The notes beneath the pieces were generated by a model. The model did no database searches. It worked only from the letters and a program-made list of their open reading frames with translations, and was not told the origin of the DNA. This document shows positions 42,895 through 52,300 of a stretch of 64,000 bases of DNA, in pieces (the stretch's first letter is position 1; each line of letters starts with the position of its first letter). Location: positions 304,361 through 368,360 of the forward strand of contig NZ_LJIX01000006.1 in the NCBI RefSeq assembly GCF_001420595.1, written 5' to 3'. The DNA comes from Cytobacillus solani (GTDB lineage: Bacteria; Bacillota; Bacilli; Bacillales; Cytobacillaceae). The position numbers and the translations under genes are program-made.

Positions 42895-43974
42895 ATGAAA
42901 AATCCAATTATTGCCTTTATATTGGCATTTTTTCCAGGTGGAGGGCTGCTCTATTTAGGGAAAGTTTTACGGGGAATTGCTTATATGTTCGGGGAATTTT
43001 TCCTGATTTCCGTCTTCCTATTAGCATTTGCAAACGGAGAGGGAGAAGTGGGATTTGCCATTTTTGTATTAGGAGTGATTCTTTATATTATTAATTTAGT
43101 TGATACAGGCATCACCGCATCAAAGCTTTTTCAACATAAAAAGGTGCTGGCTGAACCTAGTGCGTCACCGGCGAATGATTTCGAGTATGAAAGATTCCGT
43201 ACTCTCCTCTTATCATTTATTCCGGGGATTGGCCATTTTCAACTAGGATTAATGAATCGCGGGATGACATTGCTGACTGCATTCCTAGGATTAGGGGTTA
43301 TGGTACTATTTGTAACGGCATTAACTCATCGTGGCGAATTCCTAGTATTTCTAGCAATCCTGCCTGTTATTTGGGTGTATGGCTTCTTTGATGCCATGCA
43401 GCAATTGAATCGCAAGCAGCAAGGAGAAACGCTTGTTGACCGAACAATCCTCGATGATTTCGAAACGAGAAGAGAGGATGGCAAGAAAAGCAAAGCGATT
43501 GCGACGTTCTTGTCGATTTTCCCAGGAGCAGGTCATCTATATCTTGGACTGCAGCAACGTGGCATACAACTGATGGCAGCTTTTCTATTCTCGATTTATA
43601 TATTGGATGTATTGCGATTAGGAATTTTCTTGTTCTTAATTCCTATCATTTGGTTCTATAGCTTCTTTGATGGATTGCAAAAGGCTTCTAAATACGGTGA
43701 TGAGCCGATGGACGATACACCAATTATTTCATATTTTATTAATCAGCAAAAGTGGATTGGCATCGGGCTAGTCCTGCTTGGATTATATTATTTAACAACA
43801 AGCATTTTGCTGCCAGTTATTTCACCGATGATTTATGACATGATAGATATTGATATTAGATATTGGTTTGATCGCTACTTCCAAACAGGTGTTGTTTGTA
43901 TTCTCTTAATTGGCGGGGGCTTAAAGCTTCTATTTGGCAAACGGGAGAAGAAAGTTGAATTGCAGGATGAGTAG
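42895..43974 (+). CDS. Polytopic membrane protein with three repeated hairpin modules
   Basis: This 359-residue protein begins 2 bp after the anti-sigma gene, so it is surely in the same operon. Three related modules are visible: FILAFFPGGGLLYLGKVLRG near residue 6, LLSFIPGIGHFQLGLMNRG near 104 and FLSIFPGAGHLYLGLQQRG near 203. Each is followed by a hydrophobic pair of helices and a WxYxFFD-type end. The PGxGxxYLG pattern resembles TM2-type domains. A last pair of helices lies at about 285-350. It may sense the membrane state or modulate the anti-sigma factor; this is inference. Confidence 0.75.
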   Translation: MKNPIIAFILAFFPGGGLLYLGKVLRGIAYMFGEFFLISVFLLAFANGEGEVGFAIFVLGVILYIINLVDTGITASKLFQHKKVLAEPSASPANDFEYERFRTLLLSFIPGIGHFQLGLMNRGMTLLTAFLGLGVMVLFVTALTHRGEFLVFLAILPVIWVYGFFDAMQQLNRKQQGETLVDRTILDDFETRREDGKKSKAIATFLSIFPGAGHLYLGLQQRGIQLMAAFLFSIYILDVLRLGIFLFLIPIIWFYSFFDGLQKASKYGDEPMDDTPIISYFINQQKWIGIGLVLLGLYYLTTSILLPVISPMIYDMIDIDIRYWFDRYFQTGVVCILLIGGGLKLLFGKREKKVELQDE

Positions 43975-44028
43975 AGTTCTGAACAACGAATTATGCCAGT
44001 TATTTAAATATAGAAAGGCGGGATTTTA

Positions 44029-44961
44029 ATGAGGACATGGCGTGTCGGGACGTTTTCTATGGGGGCTTCGCTCCTTTTTCTCGGAATTTTTCTTCTATTA
44101 TCTCAATTTTTCGGAATGGACCTTATGCACGTAATGATTTCTTGGTGGCCAATCATATTGGTTGTTCTCGGGGTTGAAATATTACTTTTCTTATTTCTAT
44201 CAAGGCAGGAGAAGCCGTTTTTAAAATATGATTTTCTAAGCATTTTCTTTGTTGGTATTCTTGGTACAGTTGGTATTGGCTTTGCGTTACTTAGTTCAAC
44301 AGGCATTATGGACAAGATCGATGATGTGCTAAAACGAGAAGAGAGAACGATGGATCTGCCAGCTCTTGAAAAGCAGCTGAGCGAAGGAGTTCAAAGAGTA
44401 GTGGTAGAAGATACAGGACACTATCCATTAACGATTGAAGGCACATCAGCGAAAGAAGTCTCGATGTTTGGGACATACAGAGCTTTATTAGGGAAGAAGG
44501 AAAAGTTACTATCAAATGCAGAGGAGTATGTATCCATTCAGGAGAAAGGCGATACCCTTTATGTGAAGATAAAAGGTTTACCAAGTGAAACAGCTGGACC
44601 TTTTGATAGATATGAGGATATGTCTGCCACACTCCTCATTCCTAATGATGTAAAGCTTGAAGTAAATGGGAATGATAATACAATCACCCTCAAGCCGCGT
44701 ACGCTTATAAGCGATTGGACCATCGATCAAGCTTCCAACTTGTCTGTTCAGCTTCAGAACAGCAGTGATGTGAAAGTGACAGCAACAGACGTACAAGAAT
44801 TTCATGGCAATCGTGAAATGTGGAAGATGACAGAAGAAAAGCAGGGCGAGCATCCATATGAAGAGCCTGTCATTAAGCTTGCGACATTCCAAACGGGCAA
44901 AGGTGAACATAGCCTTACAATAACGAATAGCTATCAGTTAAGTTTTAGTACTGTTGATTAA
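44029..44961 (+). CDS. LiaI/LiaF-like membrane protein with outer adhesin-like domain
   Basis: The 310-residue protein starts at ATG 44029 behind AAAGGCGGG. The N-terminal 100 residues have four hydrophobic segments of the LiaI/LiaF-like (DUF5668) type, with SWWPIILVVLGVEILLFLFL near residue 38. The rest (about 105-310) is a beta-rich outer domain with ATLLIPNDVKLEVNGNDN near residue 200, as in putative auto-adhesin/DUF4097-like domains. It is the fourth gene of the sigma operon and is closed by a terminator, which suggests a cell-envelope stress response system. Confidence 0.75.
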   Translation: MRTWRVGTFSMGASLLFLGIFLLLSQFFGMDLMHVMISWWPIILVVLGVEILLFLFLSRQEKPFLKYDFLSIFFVGILGTVGIGFALLSSTGIMDKIDDVLKREERTMDLPALEKQLSEGVQRVVVEDTGHYPLTIEGTSAKEVSMFGTYRALLGKKEKLLSNAEEYVSIQEKGDTLYVKIKGLPSETAGPFDRYEDMSATLLIPNDVKLEVNGNDNTITLKPRTLISDWTIDQASNLSVQLQNSSDVKVTATDVQEFHGNREMWKMTEEKQGEHPYEEPVIKLATFQTGKGEHSLTITNSYQLSFSTVD

Positions 44962-44976
44962 TAAAAAATAGAAGTG

Positions 44977-45004
44977 TACCCGGATAAAGATTCGGGTATT
45001 TTTC
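44977..45004 (+). terminator. Terminator of the sigma factor operon
   Basis: TACCCG (44977-44982) pairs with CGGGTA (44993-44998), around an AT-rich loop, followed by TTTTTC. Confidence 0.75.
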
Positions 45005-45151
45005 TAGTGAATGGATAGAGTAATTTAGGGTATAATTCACCTTATGGTTAAATTGCATAAAAATTGATAAGTTCAATCCATTTAGTTATGATGTTAAATG
45101 ATGGGAAAACGGAAATAAAAAACATTAAGATGAATAATAGGATGATGGGCG

Positions 45152-46096
45152 ATGAAAAGAGCAAGAATAATTTATAATCCAACTTCAGGCAGAGAGTTAT
45201 TTAAGAAGCATTTGCCAGAAGTTTTGCAAAGATTAGAGATCGCGGGATATGAAGCTTCCTGTCATGCAACGACATGTGAAGGGGATGCAACAGAGGCAGC
45301 GCGGGTTGCGGTAGAACGCAGGTACGATCTTGTAATTGCAGCAGGTGGAGATGGGACGATCAATGAGGTCGTCAATGGACTTGCTGAACAAGAATATCGT
45401 CCGAAGCTTGGAATTATTCCTACTGGAACAACAAACGACTTTGCGAGAGCTCTTCATATACCGAGGGATGTTGTAGCAGCCACAGAAATTATTGTTCAGG
45501 GAGACACGATTCCTGTTGATATTGGACGCATTAATGACAAATACTTTATTAATATTGCTGGCGGCGGCCGGCTGACAGAATTAACATACGAAGTGCCAAG
45601 CAAGCTGAAAACTATGATCGGCCAGCTCGCTTATTATTTAAAGGGAATTGAAATGCTTCCATCCATCCGTTCGACAGAAGTAAGTATTGAATATGATGGA
45701 AAGCTATTTGAAGGAGAGGCGATGCTTTTCCTCGTTGGCTTAACGAACTCTGTCGGAGGATTTGAAAAACTAGCACCCGATTCATCGATCAATGATGGGC
45801 TATTCTCTTTATTGATATTGAAGAAGACAAACCTTGCCGATTTTATTCGTATAGCTACATTAGCGATACGCGGAGAGCATGTAAATGATCCACATGTTAT
45901 CTACACCCAGGCAAACCGGATTAAAGTACATTCAAAAGAAAAGGTTCAGCTCAATTTGGACGGTGAATTTGGCGGACTGCTGCCTGCAGAATTTGTTAAT
46001 TTGTACAGGCACCTAAATGTCTTCGTTCCAATAAATAAAATTCGTGAACAAGATTTACCTGATGAATGGAGAAAAGAAGAGGCTCGCTCTGAATAG
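45152..46096 (+). CDS. dgkB: Diacylglycerol kinase DgkB
   Basis: DgkB is the soluble diacylglycerol kinase that recycles diacylglycerol from lipoteichoic acid synthesis into phosphatidic acid. The 314-residue protein begins with ARIIYNPTSGRELFKKHLPE and carries the nucleotide-binding AAGGDGTINEVVNG near residue 65 and GTTNDFARAL near 92. The C-terminal half has LNLDGEFGG near residue 270, matching the YegS/DagK family. ATG 45152 has only a modest upstream site (GGATGATGG). As in B. subtilis (YerQ) it lies upstream of the rlmCD gene, but here a phased motif array of about 190 bp separates the two. Confidence 0.94.
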   Translation: MKRARIIYNPTSGRELFKKHLPEVLQRLEIAGYEASCHATTCEGDATEAARVAVERRYDLVIAAGGDGTINEVVNGLAEQEYRPKLGIIPTGTTNDFARALHIPRDVVAATEIIVQGDTIPVDIGRINDKYFINIAGGGRLTELTYEVPSKLKTMIGQLAYYLKGIEMLPSIRSTEVSIEYDGKLFEGEAMLFLVGLTNSVGGFEKLAPDSSINDGLFSLLILKKTNLADFIRIATLAIRGEHVNDPHVIYTQANRIKVHSKEKVQLNLDGEFGGLLPAEFVNLYRHLNVFVPINKIREQDLPDEWRKEEARSE

Positions 46097-46134
46097 GAGT
46101 GGGCTTTTTATTTGTAAGAAAACATATATTTTTT

Positions 46135-46322
46135 TGCGATTTCAAAGGGATTCTTGCAGAAACCGAAGACTATTTACGAAAAAACTGGCTTTGTAAGTAA
46201 TATTTAAGATATTTTTGCAAAAAGGAGACTTTATTTTGCAAAAACCTAATTAATTTTGCATAAAATAGATTATTTTTGCAAAAAGTCGACGCTTTTTGCA
46301 AATGCTTGAATATATTTGCAAA
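46135..46322. repeat. Phased TTTTGCAAA array, up to ten copies at 20 bp
   Basis: TGCAAA or a close variant occurs at 46135, 46155, 46175, about 46192 (the weakest, slightly out of phase), then at 46216, 46237, 46257, 46277, 46297 and 46317. The last six are spaced 21, 20, 20, 20 and 20 bp, five of them exact TGCAAA and one TGCATA. The motif is mostly TTTTGCA, and the separating bases are not conserved. The array fills the gap between dgkB and rlmCD. Confidence 0.88.
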
Positions 46323-46412
46323 TGACATAAAGCTTCTAATAACAGCATTTCGTATTCCTGCCCAATTTGTGATACACTTTCTCTAGTCATTCACAAGCAA
46401 AGGAAGAAAATA

Positions 46413-47792
46413 ATGAATAAAACAATACCCGTACAAAAAAATGATTATATAGATGTTGTCTTTGAAGATTTAACCCATGAAGGAGCAGGCGTAGCGAAGG
46501 TTGACGGCTATCCATTGTTTGTGCCAAATGGCCTTCCTGGGGAAAAAGCAAGGATAAAGGTGATAAAGGCAAATAAGGGGTACGGCTTTGGCCGGTTAAT
46601 TGAAACGTACGTAGAAAGTCCTTATCGAGTAGAAGCCCCCTGTCCTATTTACAAGGAATGCGGTGGCTGCCAGCTCCAGCATTTAAGCTATGAGGGACAG
46701 CTGAAAGCAAAGGAAAAGCAAGTGCGAGATGTGTTAACCCGTATTGGCAAGCTTGAGAACGTGAAGGTTCATCCAGTGCTTGGCATGCAGGACCCATGGC
46801 GTTACCGAAATAAAGCGCAAGTTCCTGTTGGAGAGCATGAAGGCGGATTAATCGGTGGATTCTATCAGCAGCGCACCCATCAAATTATCGACATGAAGGA
46901 ATGCATCATCCAACAGGAAAAAAATGATGAAGTCGTACAAGCGGTGAAAGAAATTTGCAGCCGTTATGGTGTCCGTGCCTATGATGAAAGCAGGAATAAA
47001 GGCGACCTGCGTCATATCATGGCACGCTACGGACTTGTTACAGGGGAAGTGATGATTGTCCTTGTTACAAGAACAAAGGATTTGCCTCATAAAAATAAGA
47101 TCATCGAAGAAATCGTTTCCTGCATTAAAGGAGTGAAATCGATTTGCCAAAATGTCAATTCGAAAAAAACGAATGTCATTTTTGGTGACAAAACAAATGT
47201 CCTCTGGGGAGAAGAAGTCATTTACGATTTCATCGGCAACATAAAATTCGCTATTTCTGCGCGATCTTTCTACCAGGTCAATCCAGAGCAGACAAAAGTA
47301 TTATACGAAAAAGCACTGGAATACGCTGACCTAAACGGAGAAGAAAATGTCATCGACGCCTACTGCGGAATCGGCACGATTTCCCTATTCCTCGCCCAAA
47401 AAGCAAAAAAAGTATTCGGTGTTGAAATTGTACCAGAGGCCATTGAAGATGCAAAAAGAAATGCAGAACTTAATGCCATTACAAATACAGAGTTTGCTGT
47501 GGGAGAAGCAGAAACCGTCATTCCTAAATGGTACAGTGAAGGCAATAGTGCAGACGTACTAGTCGTTGACCCGCCGCGAAAAGGCTGCGATGAAGCCCTT
47601 TTGCAAACGATTATTGATATGAAGCCTAAAAAGGTTGTTTATGTCAGCTGTAATCCAGGGACATTGGCAAGGGATTTGCGGATATTGGAAGATGGCGGGT
47701 ATCAAACGATTGAGGTACAGCCGGTGGACATGTTTCCGATGACGATGCACGTGGAGTGTGTAGCACAACTCATTTTAAAGAAAGGCAGCTAA
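46413..47792 (+). CDS. rlmCD: 23S rRNA (uracil-5-)-methyltransferase RlmCD
   Basis: This RumA-family enzyme methylates uridines of 23S rRNA (747 and 1939 in the B. subtilis enzyme, YefA). The 459-residue protein has an N-terminal TRAM domain (about 6-60), cysteines of a [4Fe-4S] cluster in [15 protein letters not shown] near residues 75-89 with a fourth in MKECIIQ near 165, and a SAM site in [14 protein letters not shown] near 314. The catalytic cysteine is in [13 protein letters not shown] near residue 412. ATG 46413 follows AAAGGAAGA. Two hairpins lie downstream. Confidence 0.95.
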   Translation: MNKTIPVQKNDYIDVVFEDLTHEGAGVAKVDGYPLFVPNGLPGEKARIKVIKANKGYGFGRLIETYVESPYRVEAPCPIYKECGGCQLQHLSYEGQLKAKEKQVRDVLTRIGKLENVKVHPVLGMQDPWRYRNKAQVPVGEHEGGLIGGFYQQRTHQIIDMKECIIQQEKNDEVVQAVKEICSRYGVRAYDESRNKGDLRHIMARYGLVTGEVMIVLVTRTKDLPHKNKIIEEIVSCIKGVKSICQNVNSKKTNVIFGDKTNVLWGEEVIYDFIGNIKFAISARSFYQVNPEQTKVLYEKALEYADLNGEENVIDAYCGIGTISLFLAQKAKKVFGVEIVPEAIEDAKRNAELNAITNTEFAVGEAETVIPKWYSEGNSADVLVVDPPRKGCDEALLQTIIDMKPKKVVYVSCNPGTLARDLRILEDGGYQTIEVQPVDMFPMTMHVECVAQLILKKGS

Positions 47793-47814
47793 CCCTCTGG
47801 GCGGTTGCCTTTTG
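47783..47814 (+). terminator. Possible terminator overlapping the rlmCD stop
   Basis: AGGCAGCTAACC and GGTTGCCT (47803-47810) pair with a bulge, followed by TTTTG. A second and better hairpin lies at 47871. Confidence 0.45.
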
Positions 47815-47870
47815 ACGATCCGTCTACCGGAATAACAAAATAATTTCGGCTCGATCCCCGGATAAAAAAA

Positions 47871-47906
47871 GCGGTCTCCATTTGGTTAAATGGAAATCGC
47901 CTTTTT
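47871..47906 (+). terminator. Terminator after rlmCD
   Basis: GCGGTCTCCATTT (47871-47883) pairs with AAATGGAAATCGC (47888-47900), 11 of 13 positions, followed by CTTTTT. Confidence 0.75.
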
Positions 47907-47998
47907 ATTGGTGTAAAGTTTTAAACATACAATTAAACGAATACAACCGGAATAATACTTTTGTAGATTGAAAAAACAAGTGGTTATCTTTTTTTCTC

Positions 47999-48592
47999 TT
48001 AAGGCCTTGGAGGTCTAACTTTAGAACTTTCAGTCTTATCGGTAAGCTTTTGGCCAGCTAAATGAGCAAGCAGGTCGCGTATTTCTTCTAGATTAGGAAG
48101 TGGAATTCCTAGCTTTTCTAGCTGTGTGATAGCTTCATCGTTTGTCATGGCACCGGCTATTACTTTTTCCAAAATCTCCTTTGCTTTTGCCTGTGTTTCC
48201 GCATCTATATTCGTGAATTTTTCGGTTCCTTTTTCTTGTTTCGGAAGGTTAATTCTTTGTTTCCTAATCTCTAATGCTTCTCCTGATGTCAACTTATTCC
48301 TTTTTAATTGTTCAGCAATGGCTTCTAATTTTTCCTTTGTAGCTGGATCTAAATTAGCAAGAAATACATCTTTATCCACTTCTTCAGGGAAAGTAATTTT
48401 GAGTGCTTTAAGCTCATCCTTAATCTTTTGAATCCTTTCTTGCGTTAAAGTATCCGATACATCTTTTGCAGATTGCTTCACTTTATCGTTTTCCTGAGTA
48501 GCCGCCGCAAATGCCGATACTCCCATCCCACCAACAATCCCAACTGATAATACCCCTGTCAGGATGCAGCCAATTAACTTCTTTTTGTTCAT
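47999..48592 (-). CDS. Secreted helical protein with internal repeat, unknown function
   Basis: The 197-residue precursor starts at ATG 48592 behind AATAGGAGGATG. A Sec signal peptide (about 1-30) ends near VSAFAAA, with no lipobox. The mature protein is charged and helical. LDPATKEKLEAIAEQLKRN near residue 80 and IDAETQAKAKEILEKVIAG near 127 begin two related modules of about 38 residues, each ending in a leucine/proline-rich phrase (INLP, IPLP). The tail VRPPRP is basic and proline-rich. I do not recognise a family. A surface or wall-associated role is possible, but only inferred. Confidence 0.75.
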   Translation of the reverse strand: MNKKKLIGCILTGVLSVGIVGGMGVSAFAAATQENDKVKQSAKDVSDTLTQERIQKIKDELKALKITFPEEVDKDVFLANLDPATKEKLEAIAEQLKRNKLTSGEALEIRKQRINLPKQEKGTEKFTNIDAETQAKAKEILEKVIAGAMTNDEAITQLEKLGIPLPNLEEIRDLLAHLAGQKLTDKTESSKVRPPRP

Positions 48593-49327
48593 TGTATCAT
48601 CCTCCTATTATTATAATTAGGTCCTTTCCACTTTCTTAAATCTATAGAGAATAGGAATAACCTAGTGAAAAACACAACCATCATTATCTTTATTCAAGGA
48701 AAATAGAAAAGAACATTCAATGATACTTTTGCAAAATCCTTTTTCCTCCTCTATCAGCTTTTCTAATTTGTAATTCAGATATTCAGCATTCATTAAGGGG
48801 GGAGTGAAGCAAGTTTAAGTCTTATTGTTCTTAATAGTGAACGCAATGTTAATTTTAACGATTTTTTTATAAAAACACAACCATACTCTATCCAAGAATT
48901 AGAAATTAATGGGGTAATTAGCATTAAGTAAATCTAGTGTTGAAAATTGGCGTTACAAATCAAGAAAAAGCGCCTGATAAGAAAGAAATAAGTCTTTCTG
49001 ACTATATACGACTTGTGTGTTCTTAATAAAGAAAAAAACATTCGTTTTAATGTTTTTATTTTCGGAATATTGTTGTATAATTCAATTAAATGAAACGAAT
49101 TTACGTTCATTTCATTTTTTTGACCATTGTGTTCTTTATGAAGAACAATTGGAGGTGTGAGAATTATTGTAACTGGTAAATAAAAAATGAAGGGGAGGCT
49201 GAAAACTTTTGCATCAAATCTCTTCATTCTTTAACTTTAGAGAATGAAATAGATTCTAATTCTTAGGGAAGTGAATAGATTAATAGTGTTCGTCAAAACG
49301 GACAAAAGAGGAGAAGGAGGAAGTCAA
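48593..49327. other. Long intergenic region between divergent exported-protein genes
   Basis: No supported gene is seen in about 730 bp. TATAAT on the minus strand near 48620 could serve the 197-residue gene. A stop-bounded frame at 48797-48931 (about 44 codons, no start codon) is amino-acid-like but unassigned. ATTCTTTAACTTTAGAGAAT (about 49227-49246) is an imperfect palindrome upstream of the protease gene. The stretch is A+T-rich, as is common before secreted-protease genes under complex control. Confidence 0.4.
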
Positions 49328-52300
49328 TTGGGGAAAAGAAAGTTTACAAAGCTATTTAGTAGTATTCTAGCTTTTATTATGGTTTTATCACTAGTAATGC
49401 CTGTATCGGCGACAGAAACAGAAACGGGAACAAAAACTACCGAGCAGAAAGCATTCAAGCAACAGCAACAGAGTGAAAGAAACATGCTGCTAAAGGCAGC
49501 AATCGCAGAACAACTGGAGGCCTCTGAAGGGTTACCACAGCTGCATAAAGATTTACAGGATAAATCAGGTGCTGAAAAGATTCCAGTTATCATTCACCTA
49601 TCGGAAAAGCCTGTAGCACTAGAAAAAGGGATTGGAGAGCTAAAAGGAAAAACACTATCAAACTCACAGCTTTCACAAATCCGCAGTAAAATAACGAGAC
49701 AGCAAGCATCTGTCGATAGAGAAATGAGAGTTAAGGGCATCTCATTTGATAAAGGCTTTGCCTATGATACTGTTCTTAACGGCTTTGCTGCCAAAGTAAA
49801 AGCGGATGACCTCAAAAAACTTCTAGAAATTACAGGTATTACATTAGTAGAACCAGATGCAATCGTTCATGCATTAGATGATAAGAAGCCAATGGATTCA
49901 TCATCTGACCTTGAAAAGGTAGTAGATTATGAGGCAAAGATGAATACAAGCATCTCCTTCCTAGGGATTGAGAAGCTTTGGGATAAGGGGTACAAAGGAA
50001 AGGGAATCAAAGTTGCTGTACTTGATACAGGGATAGATCCGGACCACCCAGAATTCCAAGGAATTTATAAGGGTGGAAAAAACTTTATTCCGAATAGCTC
50101 TACTTATACTCGCGAACGAGCAGATGATGATGCACGTGAAACTTCACCGAAAGAGCGCCCGGCTAACCAGCCAGAATTTAATGCACAGGGTCGTGCCTTC
50201 TATACGGATCACGGCACACACGTTGCAGGAACAATTGCTGCTATTGGTGCCAATGAATATGGAATTAAAGGAATTGCCCCTGAAATCGACCTATATGCTT
50301 ACCGCGTACTTGGAGCATATGGAAGCGGATCGTCGTCAGGAATTATCGCAGCCATCGAACATGCAGTTAATGAAAAAATGAATGTTATTAACCTTTCACT
50401 TGGTGGTGGCCCTAACTCAGAAACGGACGGAGGATCATTTGCGATTAACAATGCCATGATGGCTGGAGTGATCTCTGTCATCGCAACAGGTAACGATGGA
50501 CCAAACCGTGGGACAATGGGAACTCCATCAACAGCTCGTCTTGGAATTGCGGTTGGAAACTCGACAAATCCAGAAACGCAATACAATGGGGAAGTAACGG
50601 TTAAAGTTGGTAACGACTATAGCTTTGCTAAACAATTGAAGTTCATGGGTACAACATTTGGACAAGAGTTACAGAATCAATTAGCTGGAGAGTTTGAGCT
50701 TGTTGCTATCCCAGGAGTAGGTAATAAGGCTGACTTTAACGGCATTGATGTAGAAGGAAAGGTTGCTCTCATCGCCCGTGGGGATATTGCATTCGTTGAT
50801 AAAATTGCCAATGCAAAGGAAAACGGTGCAGTCGCAACAATTATTCATAACTCCTCAGGTGGAACGAATGCACCAGGCGTATCAGATGTATTTTTAGGTG
50901 ATTCATTTGCATTCATTCCGTCAATCGATATGTCTACAACAGATGGAACGGCTATTCGTGAGGCACTTAAGGCAGGAAAAGGTACTGTCACATTCGGTAA
51001 CTTCGACCAGGAGCGCTCTGAAGGTGATGAAGTCAATGATTCTAGTTCACGTGGCCCGTCCACACCGAACTTTGATATTAAACCAGATGTAACAGCACCT
51101 GGAACGAATATCATGTCTTCTGTACCAGCTTACAAATGGGATTTCCCTGAAGCAAGCTATGAAGAATCTTATGATCGTTCTACAGGAACGTCAATGGCAA
51201 CACCACATATCGCTGGAATTGCCGCACTAATCAAACAAGCTAACCCAACTTGGGATGCGTTTGATGTAAAAGTAGCCCTTTCTAATACTGCAAACATCCT
51301 AGATACAAGCAAATATGATGTCTTTTCACAAGGGGCAGGACGTGTGGATGCCTATGCTGCAGCATTCCCAAGTGTACTTGCTTATGCAGAGGATGAAGCT
51401 GTGCTTGATGCAAGCGGTGAAATTGTGCCAAACCTGAAAGGAACCGTGACATTTGGTCCGCAAAAACTGGACAATGACATTTCAGTTACGAAGCAAATTC
51501 GTGTGAAAGACCTTAAAGGAGCGGGTGGAAACTTCAGTGTGGAGGTGAACGTAACAAAGTCATTTGCTGATGCAGCATTATCAATTGACAAGTCGTCCTT
51601 TACATTAGCGCCAAATGGCGAACAGCTATTAAACGTAACATTAACAGCTTCGCAAAACGCTGCAGCAAAAGCGGGAGACGAATACTTAGGCTATATCCAT
51701 GTTAACGGTGGCGAAAATCATGTATCCTTGCCATTTGCTGCTGACTTTGGCGGAGCACCAGCCGTTGAAATAAAAGATATGAGAATTACAGAAACAGATC
51801 TATCCTTTAATGGGGACGGAATAAAAGATTCTGCTATGCTTTACTTCACCATTACAGGAGATGTCCTAGCTAACTATATTGAAATTTGGGATATTCAAAA
51901 TCCTGAGGGCGGAGAATATGGCGATGGCTATATTGGCTACTTACATGCAGCTAACTCATTAGGCGCAGGCTCTTATCAATTAGGCATCAATGGACAATAT
52001 CGTCCTTGGGGAGGAACTGGGGCAGAAAACATTCCTGATGGACTTTATACAATTGACTATAATGCACAGGCAGCATCAGGAAACGTACTCAGTGATTATG
52101 TTGGCCCAATTATTGTAAAATCAACAAAACCTGAAATTGAGGGTAAAGTGGCAGAGAATAAATTGACCGGCCAAGTAACAGATAAGTACATTGACTACAA
52201 TGATGTCCTAAAACCGTATGGGCTTCATTACGACCTCAATACAAAACTTAAGGCTTCTTATGTCATCACAAAAGATGGTAAGGCGGGCACGGCAGTACCA

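Noticed and set aside
48797-48931. Stop-bounded frame of about 44 codons upstream of the protease
   Set aside because: It has no start codon or ribosome binding site; it could be a gene remnant, but nothing identifies it.
49090-49179. 29-codon hydrophobic frame beginning MKRIYVHF
   Set aside because: There is no ribosome binding site and the codons run into unrelated A+T-rich DNA.
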